Part shown: piece by piece, positions 1 through 6,959 of the stretch
How the letters are laid out: every line of letters begins with the position of its first letter
Numbering within the stretch: the first letter of the stretch is position 1
Assembly (NCBI RefSeq): GCF_002899455.1
Contig: NZ_PPFB01000001.1
Coordinates: 5,803,001-5,867,000, forward strand
DNA length: 64,000 nt
From: Streptomyces sp. DH-12
GTDB taxonomy: Bacteria > Actinomycetota > Actinomycetes > Streptomycetales > Streptomycetaceae
Reading direction: 5' to 3'
Position numbers and translations under genes: made by a program
The notes under the pieces: generated by a model
Database searches by the model: none
What the model saw: only the letters and a program-made list of their open reading frames with translations
Told to the model about the DNA's origin: nothing

Positions 1-209
1 GTCGTCTCGAAGCCGGCGCTCTCCACGGGGTAGGCGCCGCCGTGGGTACGGCGCACCAGTCCGTGGTCCTCCAGGGCGCGCAGGTCGCGGCGGACGGTCT
101 CCTTGGCCACGCCCAGGCCGGTGGCGAGCGCGGTCACGTCGACCGAGCCGGTGGCGCGGGCCACCCGCACGATCTCGCGCCGGCGCTCCTCGGCCGTCCT
201 GTCGCTCAT
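1..209 (-). CDS. DeoR-family transcriptional regulator, N-terminal part
   Basis: The first 69 residues of a DeoR-type repressor are visible; the rest lies beyond the left edge. They hold the DeoR helix-turn-helix: a start like MSDRTAEERRREI, then VTALATGLGVAKETVRRDLRAL at roughly residues 24-45, and LVRRTHGGAY, the usual link to the sugar-phosphate-sensing domain. DeoR regulators usually control sugar-phosphate catabolism. Its effector is unknown, but its position at the edge of a pectin island suggests a pectin sugar such as rhamnose or galactose (inference). The ATG at 209 is the only start that leaves the helix-turn-helix intact. Confidence 0.85.
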   Translation of the reverse strand, partial: MSDRTAEERRREIVRVARATGSVDVTALATGLGVAKETVRRDLRALEDHGLVRRTHGGAYPVESAGFET

Positions 210-623
210 GGCCGGACCCCTGCTTTCTCGACTCGCCGCTGTGGTGCCTGGTCGCCCGTTCGGGCCACTGCAGGAAGTTGTACAGCGAGGGTGGGGCGCT
301 GACCAGGTCTGTTGCGGGTCCGTTGATGCCCGGTTGTGCCCGCTTGAGCGGGCGGGTGTCCGGCCCGGACCTGGGTGGAGGGTGGGAGCGGGCGGTCCCG
401 ATGCCCGATTGCGGGCGCGCGGACGTGCGTTTCGTGCCCGCGCGGGTGTACGCCCGCACGTTTTCCGCCGCGCGGCGCGCTTTTCAGCACGCGGTGGCGC
501 GAGGGGCCGCAGGGCGGTGGCTCCCGGGCGCGCTGCACGGTGCTGCCTGCGCCCGCCCGTGCCGCCCCGGCGGCGCGACTGCCCGCAGGCCGCGGTGTGC
601 CCCTCCCGGCGGACGGGCGGCCG
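210..623. other. Gene-free spacer with paired 12-bp direct repeat
   Basis: This 414-bp stretch lies between the start of the deoR gene and the end of the uronate dehydrogenase gene, and I see no convincing gene in it. It contains GATGCCCGGTTG at 325-336 and GATGCCCGATTG at 400-411, 75 bp apart. On the deoR coding strand they read CAAYCGGGCATC, upstream of the start codon, as an autoregulatory operator pair might. Several G/C-rich hairpins are possible, but none has a clear terminator tail. Confidence 0.4.
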
Positions 624-1433
624 TCAGTACGGCCAGACCGGGGGGTCCGTCACGAAGTGGCCGCCCAGGAACGCGTGGGCCGGGTCCGCCGGGTCCGGCT
701 CGCCCTGCTCGGCGAGCAGTTTCTCCGCATAGACCTCGGAGTCGTCCCGCGGCTCGTACCCCAGCGCCCGCGCCGGCCCCAGGTCCCACCACAGCCGCGT
801 GTTCGCGGAGGAGCCGTACACCACGGTGTGCCCCACGCCCTCGGCGGTCAGCGCCGCGTGGAACAGCCGCGCCCCGTCCGCCGGACTCATCCACAGCGAC
901 AGCATCCGCACGCTCGTCGGCTCCGGGAAGCAGGAGCCGATCCGCACGGAGACCGTCTCCACCCCGTGCTTGTCCCAGTACAGCTGGGCCAGGTCCTCGC
1001 CGAAGCACTTGGACAGTCCGTAGAAGGTGTCCGGCCGGTGCGGCGTGCCGACCGGGATCAGCGGGTCGTCGCCGTGGGGGCGCGGGGTGTGGCCGACGGC
1101 GTGGTTGGAGGAGGCGAAGACGATCCGGCGGACGCCCTCCTCGCGGGCGGCCTCGTAGAGGTGGTACGTCCCCTCGATGTTCGCCTTGAGGATCTTGTCG
1201 AAGGACGCCTCGAGCGAGATGCCCGCGAGGTGCACGACCGCGTCGGCCCCGCGCACCGCCTCGCGCACGGCGTCCCGGTCGCTCAGGTCGCCGACGATCG
1301 CGTCGGGTGCGCCGTCCACCGGCCGCAGGTCGAACAGCCGCAGCTCGTAGCCGTACCGCGGGAGCAGTTCCCGCATCAGCGTGCCGAGGCCGCCGGCGGC
1401 GCCGGTGAGCAGGACGGTGCGGGGAGCGGGCAT
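624..1433 (-). CDS. udh: NAD-dependent uronate dehydrogenase
   Basis: A 269-residue short-chain (extended SDR-like) dehydrogenase. The Rossmann motif TGAAGGLG is at residues 10-17 and the catalytic YGLSK (Tyr138, Lys142) follows a SS pair at 109-110. Motifs FASSNHAVGHTPR and RIGSCFPEPTSVRML match uronate dehydrogenases, which oxidise D-galacturonate or D-glucuronate to the aldarolactone. The start at 1433 is chosen because AAGGAG lies 8 nt upstream; a longer frame begins at 1514 but lacks a ribosome site. It is divergent from kdgD, the later step of the same oxidative route, and shares a 250-bp promoter region with it. Substrate preference cannot be read from the sequence. Confidence 0.85.
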   Translation of the reverse strand: MPAPRTVLLTGAAGGLGTLMRELLPRYGYELRLFDLRPVDGAPDAIVGDLSDRDAVREAVRGADAVVHLAGISLEASFDKILKANIEGTYHLYEAAREEGVRRIVFASSNHAVGHTPRPHGDDPLIPVGTPHRPDTFYGLSKCFGEDLAQLYWDKHGVETVSVRIGSCFPEPTSVRMLSLWMSPADGARLFHAALTAEGVGHTVVYGSSANTRLWWDLGPARALGYEPRDDSEVYAEKLLAEQGEPDPADPAHAFLGGHFVTDPPVWPY

Positions 1434-1625
1434 CTGCGGGTCTCCTTGCGGCGCCGGCCGGGACATACGGAGCGAACGTGCAGGTGGGCGTACGCCGTTC
1501 ACGTGCGTGGACACGCTAAGGAGCCCGGACGTGGCGCGTCAAGTATCCCTCCCTCGTCACTTCGGCGTCAGTCGCGCGCGACGATCCGCTTGACCCGCCT
1601 CCCCGGCGGGTCCTACCGTGAGGGC

Positions 1626-1660
1626 GTTCATGAATATGGACGTCAATCAAGAATGTGGAC
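1626..1660. promoter_or_regulatory. Candidate operator between udh and kdgD
   Basis: GTTC (1626-1629), eight bases, then GGAC (1638-1641) resembles the palindrome TGTTC-N8-GAACA in front of the dioxovalerate dehydrogenase gene at 24982-24999, next to the iclR gene. A second copy of GAATRTGGAC follows at 1651-1660, 19 bp after the first at 1632-1641. The site sits just before the kdgD start. Assignment to the IclR regulator is inference. Confidence 0.4.
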
Positions 1661-1684
1661 CATGATCACGACCAGGGAGAGCTT

Positions 1685-2626
1685 GTGACGTCAGCCCCTC
1701 TCGCCGCGCGACTCAGTGTTCCCAGCGGGCCGCTGTTCTTCCCGGTCACCGCCTACGGACCCGACGGCGCCGTCGACCCCGCCGCCTTCCGGCTCCACGT
1801 GCGGCGCGGCGTGGAGTCCGGGGCCGCCGCCGTCTTCGCCTGCTGCGGCACGGGCGAGTTCCACGCGCTGACGCCCGAGGAGTTCGAGACCTGCGTGCGG
1901 GTGGCGGTGGAGGCCGCCGAGGGGCGCGTCCCGGTCGTCGCGGGCGCCGGCTACGGCACCGCCCTCGCCGTGCGCTACGCCCGGCTGGCCGAGGCCGCGG
2001 GCGCCGACGGGCTGCTCGCCATGCCGCCGTACCTGGTCAGGGCCGGGCAGGAGGGGCTGCTGCGGCACTACCGCGAGCTGGCCGCCGCGACCTCCCTCCC
2101 GGTGATCGTCTACCAGCGGGACAACGCCGTCCTCACCCCCGCGGCCGTCGTCGGACTCGCCCGTACCGAGGGCGTCGTGGGCCTCAAGGACGGCCACGGC
2201 GACCTCGACCTGATGCAGCGCACCGTGAGCGCCGTGCGCGCGGCCGGCGTCGAGGACTTCCTGTACTTCAACGGGCTGCCCACCGCCGAACTGACCCAGC
2301 CCGCCTACCGCGGCCTCGGCATCTCCCTGTACTCGTCCGCGGTGTTCTGCTTCGTGCCCGAGATCGCCCTCGCCTGCCACACCGCCCTGCGCACCGGCGA
2401 CGAGGCCACCGTGCGCCGCCTCACCGACGGCTTCTACCGGCCGTTCGCCGACCTGCGCGACCAGGGCCGGGGCTACGCCGTCTCGCTGGTCAAGGCGGGA
2501 GTGCGGCTGCGCGGGCTGGACGTGGGGGAGGTCCGTCCCCCGCTGCACGAGCCGGCCGGGGATCATCTCAAGCAGCTCGCTCGGCTGATCGAGCGGGGAC
2601 AGGCGCTGCTCGAGGAGGGCATGTGA
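1685..2626 (+). CDS. kdgD: 5-dehydro-4-deoxyglucarate dehydratase
   Basis: A 313-residue DHDPS/NAL-superfamily TIM barrel. It shows GTGEF near residue 55, the catalytic Tyr143 in IVYQRDNAVLT and the Schiff-base Lys168 in VVGLKDGHGD. The NAVLT, KDGxGD and YSSAVFCFVPE segments are typical of KdgD, which dehydrates and decarboxylates 5-dehydro-4-deoxy-D-glucarate to 2,5-dioxovalerate. The GTG at 1685 follows AGGGAGA; an in-frame ATG at 1655 has no such site. It overlaps the next gene by 4 nt. With udh and the dehydrogenase at 25062 it would make most of an oxidative galacturonate route to 2-oxoglutarate. Confidence 0.85.
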   Translation: MTSAPLAARLSVPSGPLFFPVTAYGPDGAVDPAAFRLHVRRGVESGAAAVFACCGTGEFHALTPEEFETCVRVAVEAAEGRVPVVAGAGYGTALAVRYARLAEAAGADGLLAMPPYLVRAGQEGLLRHYRELAAATSLPVIVYQRDNAVLTPAAVVGLARTEGVVGLKDGHGDLDLMQRTVSAVRAAGVEDFLYFNGLPTAELTQPAYRGLGISLYSSAVFCFVPEIALACHTALRTGDEATVRRLTDGFYRPFADLRDQGRGYAVSLVKAGVRLRGLDVGEVRPPLHEPAGDHLKQLARLIERGQALLEEGM

Positions 2627-3792
2627 AGGCATCGGCGTTCGTCTACCCCTGGGACGTCAACGGGGACCCCGGGGCTCCCGCGCGGCTCGCGGAGCTGGGC
2701 ACCGCACAGGTGACCCTCGCCTCCGCCTACCACTCCACCCGCGCGCTGACCCCCCGTCACCCCCGGCACCGCGTGGTCACCGCCGAGTACGCGGCCGTGC
2801 TGTACCCGGTCGACGGGTCCCGCTGGTCCGGCCGCCGCCTGCGTCCCCATCCGGCGGGCGACTGGGCGCCGGGGGACGCCTTCGGCGAGGCGGCCGCCGC
2901 GCTCACGGACGCGGGTCTCGAGGTGCACACCTGGGTGGTGCTCGCCCACACCTCCCGCCTGGGCGCGGAGCACCCGGAGACCTCGGTGGTCAACGCCTAC
3001 GGGGACCGCTACCCCTGGGCGCCCTGCATCGCCCAGCCGGACACGCGCGCGTACCTGACGGATCTCGCCGCCGAGGCGGCCGTGCGTCCCGGGGCCCGCG
3101 GCACCGAACTGGAGTCCCTCGGCTGGTACGGACTGGCCCACCTGCACGCCCACGACAAGACCGCCGGGGTCCCGCTCGGGGACGCCGGGCAGTACCTGAT
3201 GTCCCTGTGCTTCTGCCCCGCCTGCCGGGACGGCTACGGGGAGGAAGGGCTGGACGCGGAGGAACTCGCCGCCGCCGTACGGAAGGCGCTGGACCCGGTG
3301 TGGCGGGGAGGGGCGCCCTCCGGGGGCGGCTGGGCCGGCGTCGGGAACCTGCTCGGCGACGCCCGGGCGCACGCCACGCGCGCGTGGCGCGACCGCACGG
3401 CCCGCACCCTCCAGGAGGCCGCCGTCGCCGCCGTGCGCCGGGCCGCGCCCGACGGCTTCCAGGTGCTGCTGCACGCCGACCCGGTGTCCTACCACTGCGG
3501 CGCCAACGCCGGCGTCGACCCCGCGCACATCCTCTCCGTCGCCGACGGCGTGGTGGTGCCCTGCACCGGTGACCCCGGCCCGGTCACCCCGTTCGCCCGC
3601 GAGGGCCGGGAGGGCGCCGTGCTCGCCGCCAACTTCACCGTGGTCTCCGGCATGGGCGGCAGCCCCGGCACCCTCGCGGCCGACGCGGCCGAGGCACGCC
3701 GCCTGGGCGCGACCGAACTGCGCCTGTACCACGCCGGGCTGGCGTCGGACGCGGACCTCGCCGCCGTGCGGTCGGCGCTGGCGGATCTCTGA
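2623..3792 (+). CDS. Uncharacterised protein coupled to kdgD, possible TIM-barrel hydrolase
   Basis: A 389-residue soluble protein without signal peptide, whose GTG start overlaps the kdgD stop (GTGA), with GAGGAGGG just upstream. I do not recognise a characterised family. Visible features are FVYPWDVNGDP at the N-terminus, HTWVVLAHTSRLG near residue 105, YPWAPCIAQPDTRAYL near 127, ESLGWYGLAHLHAHDK near 165, and a CFCPACRDGYG cysteine cluster near 195. The alternation looks like the glycoside-hydrolase-like TIM barrels common as unnamed proteins in actinomycetes. Tight coupling to kdgD implies a role in intracellular uronate or oligouronide metabolism; a lactone or aldarate step is one possibility. 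Confidence 0.8.
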   Translation: MKASAFVYPWDVNGDPGAPARLAELGTAQVTLASAYHSTRALTPRHPRHRVVTAEYAAVLYPVDGSRWSGRRLRPHPAGDWAPGDAFGEAAAALTDAGLEVHTWVVLAHTSRLGAEHPETSVVNAYGDRYPWAPCIAQPDTRAYLTDLAAEAAVRPGARGTELESLGWYGLAHLHAHDKTAGVPLGDAGQYLMSLCFCPACRDGYGEEGLDAEELAAAVRKALDPVWRGGAPSGGGWAGVGNLLGDARAHATRAWRDRTARTLQEAAVAAVRRAAPDGFQVLLHADPVSYHCGANAGVDPAHILSVADGVVVPCTGDPGPVTPFAREGREGAVLAANFTVVSGMGGSPGTLAADAAEARRLGATELRLYHAGLASDADLAAVRSALADL

Positions 3793-4955
3793 CCCAGCAC
3801 CGCCGCCGTCACCTCCAGGACCCCCGAGGGCGATCAACTGGGCGCGCCGGCCGAGGAGTCCGACCAGCGCCGCGCCCGCGGCGAGTCCGATCGCGTTCGG
3901 GGTGTGCACCAGGGTGGCGGCGGTGGCGGTGACCCGGCCCAGCAGTGGGCCGGGGGTGCGCTGCTGCACGCTCGTGAGCGCGGCGATCGGCACGGCGGGC
4001 AGCCCCGCGCCGATCGCGGCGCTGCTCGCCCAGGCCGCCGGTCGTACGGCGCCGCGCGCAGTGCCAGTGCGACGGCCAGGAGACCGATGCCGTACGCGGC
4101 GAACCGCCGGGCGCCCAGCCGCCGCTGGGCCGGTCCCGGGAGCAGTCCGGTCACCACCGGCCCCGCGCCCTGGACGGCGTACAGCACACCGGCGTAGGCG
4201 GGGGAGCGGCCCAGGTCCTCGACCACGGCGTACACCGGCGCCCCGTTCACGCCCGCGCGCAGCATGGTGACCCCGCCCGCCAGGGCCGGCGGGCGCAGCA
4301 CGGCGTCCGCCCACAGGCGCCGGAGGCCCTCGGCGGCCCGCGCCCCGGCCGCTCCGCCGGGGCGCGGGCCGTTCCTCCCGCACCCGCAGCGACCCGTACA
4401 CCAGCGCCGCGACCAGGAAACTCGCCGCGTCCAGGACGGCGACGCCGGGTCCGCCGCACGCCGTGCGGAGAGCCGCGCCGGCCGGCGGGGCGAGCAGCTT
4501 CATGCCCTCGTCGGCCGCCGTCTCCAGCCCGTTGAAGTCCGCGAGCAGGGAGCTGTCCACGGCGCCCGCGACCAGCGCCGACTCCGCCGCGTCGTGCACC
4601 GCGCCGGCCGCGCCGTACGCGAACAGCACCGCGTGGAGCAGCCACAGCTCCTCCGGTGCGTCCACGGCGCACAGCGTGAGCAGCGGCACCGCCAGGAGCA
4701 GGCTCAGCGCGATCAGCAGCGGCCGGCGCCGGTCCGGTCGGCGACCGCGCCGAGCAGCGGGCCCGCCAGGGCGGGCGTCCACATCGCCGCCGCGCACAGT
4801 GCCGCGAGCCCGTCCGATCCGGTGAGGTCCTTGGCCCACACGCCCGACGCCGGCCACAGCGCGGAGGTGCCGAACCCGGAGACCACCACGGCGGTGAGAC
4901 CTCGGCCCGCCGTGCGGTCGCGCATCACGCGGACCGCCGTCCATCTCGTCGTCAT
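3793..4955 (-). pseudogene. MFS transporter, frameshifted
   Basis: Read from 4955, the translation begins MTTRWTAVRVMRDRTAGRGL and runs through several hydrophobic helices of a major-facilitator permease of the macrolide-efflux-like type (PALAGPLLGAVADRT, LLAVPLLTLCAVDAPEELW, VAVLDAASFLVAALVYGSL). The frame is broken about three times: near 4730 after AVADRT, between 4355 and 4385, and near 4045-4060. Each break needs a single-base change, and the protein continues plausibly in the next frame to LVGLLGRRAQ near 3840. Neighbouring genes are intact, so local decay is more likely than poor sequence, but assembly error cannot be excluded. The 3' end is not well defined. Confidence 0.75.
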
Positions 4956-5277
4956 GCCTGGTCATCCTGCGGCTGAGGACCGCCCGTGCGGATCGGGAGG
5001 ATGCCTTGGGCACGGCACGGCAGGGGCGCGCACCGCCCTCCGGCATCGGGCGACCGCCCGAGGGACGGACCGCGTCGATCTGCCCCGGAAGCGCCCGATC
5101 AGGACGCCCCGCGTCGCATCCGCCCCGCCCCGGCAACCCCGACTTCCTTTGCGCGAAGCATTGACGAAACACCGGGCCACTCCTACGGTCGTCCGCGTCG
5201 TACTTCGTACGTCATATATGAGACGCGATACGCGAGATCCGATACGCGTGATCCGACGCGAGATCCGAGAGGCGCGC
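4956..5277 (+). promoter_or_regulatory. Promoter region of the GntR gene with palindrome
   Basis: The 322-bp gap has no gene. TTGACG at 5161-5166 and TACGGT at 5184-5189, spaced 17 bp, look like a housekeeping (HrdB-type) promoter. A perfect 10-bp palindrome TCATATATGA lies at 5212-5221, just downstream of the expected start point and well placed for a repressor. FCD-type GntR proteins bind A/T-centred palindromes, so autoregulation is likely. Tandem repeats follow at 5227-5266. Confidence 0.5.
5227..5266. repeat. Three tandem 12-14 bp repeats in the gntR leader
   Basis: The units are GATACGCGAGATCC (5227-5240), GATACGCGTGATCC (5241-5254) and GACGCGAGATCC (5255-5266). They end at the GAGAGG ribosome site of the gntR gene. 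They could be an operator array or a leader structure. Confidence 0.6.
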
Positions 5278-5979
5278 ATGACCTCTGTGCCCACGCCGAT
5301 CCCCTCCCGCACGCAGTACGTGCTGGAGGAGATCAAACGCCGCATCCTCACCGGCCGGCTCACCCCGGGCCAGGCCCTGGTCGAGACCGACCTCGCCGCA
5401 CAGTTCGGGGTGTCCAAGACCCCGGTGCGGGAGGCGCTCAAGACCCTGGCCGGCACCGGCCTGGTGGTGATGAGCCAGTACAAGGGCGTCACGGTGCGCA
5501 TGGTCGACGCGGACATGGCACGCGCGGTCTACGACGTGCGGCTGCTGCTCGAACCGGAGGCGCTCAAGCGCGCCGTGCGCCGCGGCGCCTCCCTGGACGA
5601 CGCCCGCGAGGCGCTCACCCGCGCCGACGAGGCCACCGACACCGCCGAACGCTCCCTGGCCAACCGGGAGTTCCACCGCGCCCTCTACCTGCCCTGCGGC
5701 AACCCGCTGCTCGGCCGGATGCTCGACGAGGTCCGCGACCAGGCCGCCCTGGTCTCCGCGGTCGCCTGGGCCGCCGACCCGTCCTGGGAGCGGGAGGCCG
5801 ACGAGCACCGCGTGATCCTCGACCTGGCCCTCGCCGGGGACGCGGACGGCGCCGCGCGCGCCCTGCACGCGCACATCGCGTCCTTCGTGCGACGCGCCTT
5901 CCCCGAGGCGGAGTTCGAGGCGGAGTTCGCGGCGGAGCTCGCGACGGCGCAGGAATCCCGGAAGGACGGTCAGGCATGA
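5278..5979 (+). CDS. GntR-family regulator, FCD domain
   Basis: A 233-residue GntR/FadR-type regulator. The winged helix is at residues 10-75 (VLEEIKRRILTGRLTPGQ, then VETDLAAQFGVSKTPVREALKTL). The all-helical FCD effector domain follows, with the expected metal or ligand residues in DVRLLLEPEAL, EFHRALY and DEHRVILDLAL plus a C-terminal ALHAHIASF helix. FCD regulators typically respond to sugar acids and uronates, which fits the two sugar-acid genes that follow with 4-bp overlaps. The ATG at 5278 has GAGAGG 5 nt upstream. The palindrome and repeats in front of the gene suggest self-control. Confidence 0.9.
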   Translation: MTSVPTPIPSRTQYVLEEIKRRILTGRLTPGQALVETDLAAQFGVSKTPVREALKTLAGTGLVVMSQYKGVTVRMVDADMARAVYDVRLLLEPEALKRAVRRGASLDDAREALTRADEATDTAERSLANREFHRALYLPCGNPLLGRMLDEVRDQAALVSAVAWAADPSWEREADEHRVILDLALAGDADGAARALHAHIASFVRRAFPEAEFEAEFAAELATAQESRKDGQA

Positions 5980-6959
5980 CGACGACGTCTCCCCCTCAGG
6001 CGGGCGAACCCCGGGCGGACGAACCCCGGACGTTCGAGTCCCGGACGTTCGAGTCCCGGACGTTCGAGCTCCAGCGGGCCGCCCTGGCCGACGTGGTGGC
6101 GATCCCCGTGACCCCGTTCGCCGAGGACGGCTCCGTGGACCCGGACACCTACCGGGCCCTGCTGCGCCGCCTCCTCGACGGGGGCATCACGACCCTCACC
6201 CCCAACGGCAACACCGGGGAGTTCTACGCCCTCACCCCGTCCGAGCGGCGGCTGGTCACCGAGCTGACCGCCGAGGAGGCCGGCGACCGCGCCGCGATCC
6301 TGGTGGGCGTCGGCCACGACGTGCCCACGGCGGTCGCCTCCGCGCGGCACGCCCTCGAGCTGGGCGCGCAGATGGTGATGGTGCACCAGCCCGTCCACCC
6401 GTACGTCTCGCAGAGCGGCTGGGTCGACTACCACCGGGCCATCGCCGAGGCCGTGCCCGAGCTGGGCGTCGTCCCCTACCTCCGCAACGCGCAGCTCGCC
6501 GGCGCCCGGCTCGCCGAACTCGCCGACGCCTGCCCGAACGTGATCGGCGTGAAGTACGCGGTGCCGGACGCGGCCCGGTTCGCCGCCTTCGCCCGGGACG
6601 CGGGACTGGAACGCTTCGTGTGGGTGGCGGGGCTCGCCGAACCGTACGCCCCCTCCTACTTCTCGGCCGGCGCGACCGGCTTCACCTCGGGGCTGGTCAA
6701 CGTCGCCCCGTCCGTGTCGCTGACCATGCTGGAGGCGCTGCGCACCGGCGACTACCCGACCGCCATGAAGGTGTGGGAGCAGATCCGCCGCTTCGAGGAA
6801 CTGCGCGCCGCCAACGGCTCCGCCAACAACGTCACCGTCGTCAAGGAGGCCCTCGCCTCCCTCGGGCTGTGCCGCCGCGAGGTCCGCCCGCCCAGCAGGC
6901 CGCTGCCCGAGAGCGAGCGCGCCGAGGTCGCCGCCATCGTCGCCGGATGGTCGATATGA
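5976..6959 (+). CDS. DHDPS-family dehydratase/aldolase, candidate 2-keto-3-deoxy-pentonate dehydratase
   Basis: A 327-residue DHDPS/NAL-superfamily enzyme with GNTGEF at about residue 78, catalytic Tyr168 in VVPYLRNAQLAG and Schiff-base Lys193 in VIGVKYAVPDA. It is clearly diverged from the KdgD at 1685. It sits between the GntR gene and an IlvD/Edd sugar-acid dehydratase, overlapping both by 4 nt. In L-arabinose oxidation the partner of an arabinonate dehydratase is L-2-keto-3-deoxyarabonate dehydratase of this same superfamily, giving 2,5-dioxovalerate; that is the assignment I infer. An aldolase giving pyruvate is the alternative. The N-terminus carries a tandem peptide repeat (RTFES three times) before the barrel. 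Confidence 0.75.
   Translation: MTTTSPPQAGEPRADEPRTFESRTFESRTFELQRAALADVVAIPVTPFAEDGSVDPDTYRALLRRLLDGGITTLTPNGNTGEFYALTPSERRLVTELTAEEAGDRAAILVGVGHDVPTAVASARHALELGAQMVMVHQPVHPYVSQSGWVDYHRAIAEAVPELGVVPYLRNAQLAGARLAELADACPNVIGVKYAVPDAARFAAFARDAGLERFVWVAGLAEPYAPSYFSAGATGFTSGLVNVAPSVSLTMLEALRTGDYPTAMKVWEQIRRFEELRAANGSANNVTVVKEALASLGLCRREVRPPSRPLPESERAEVAAIVAGWSI
6026..6070. repeat. In-frame 15-bp minisatellite
   Basis: Three consecutive copies of CCGGACGTTCGAGTC, the last ending CT, encode RTFES, RTFES and RTFEL near residues 18-32 of the preceding enzyme. A fourth, degenerate copy (RADEP) precedes them. The unit length keeps the reading frame. Confidence 0.9.

Noticed and set aside
2563..5172. 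869-codon minus-strand frame covering kdgD's neighbour and the MFS remnant
   Set aside because: Only the middle part reads as MFS protein; the rest is antisense to the 2623 gene. Annotated as a frameshifted pseudogene instead.
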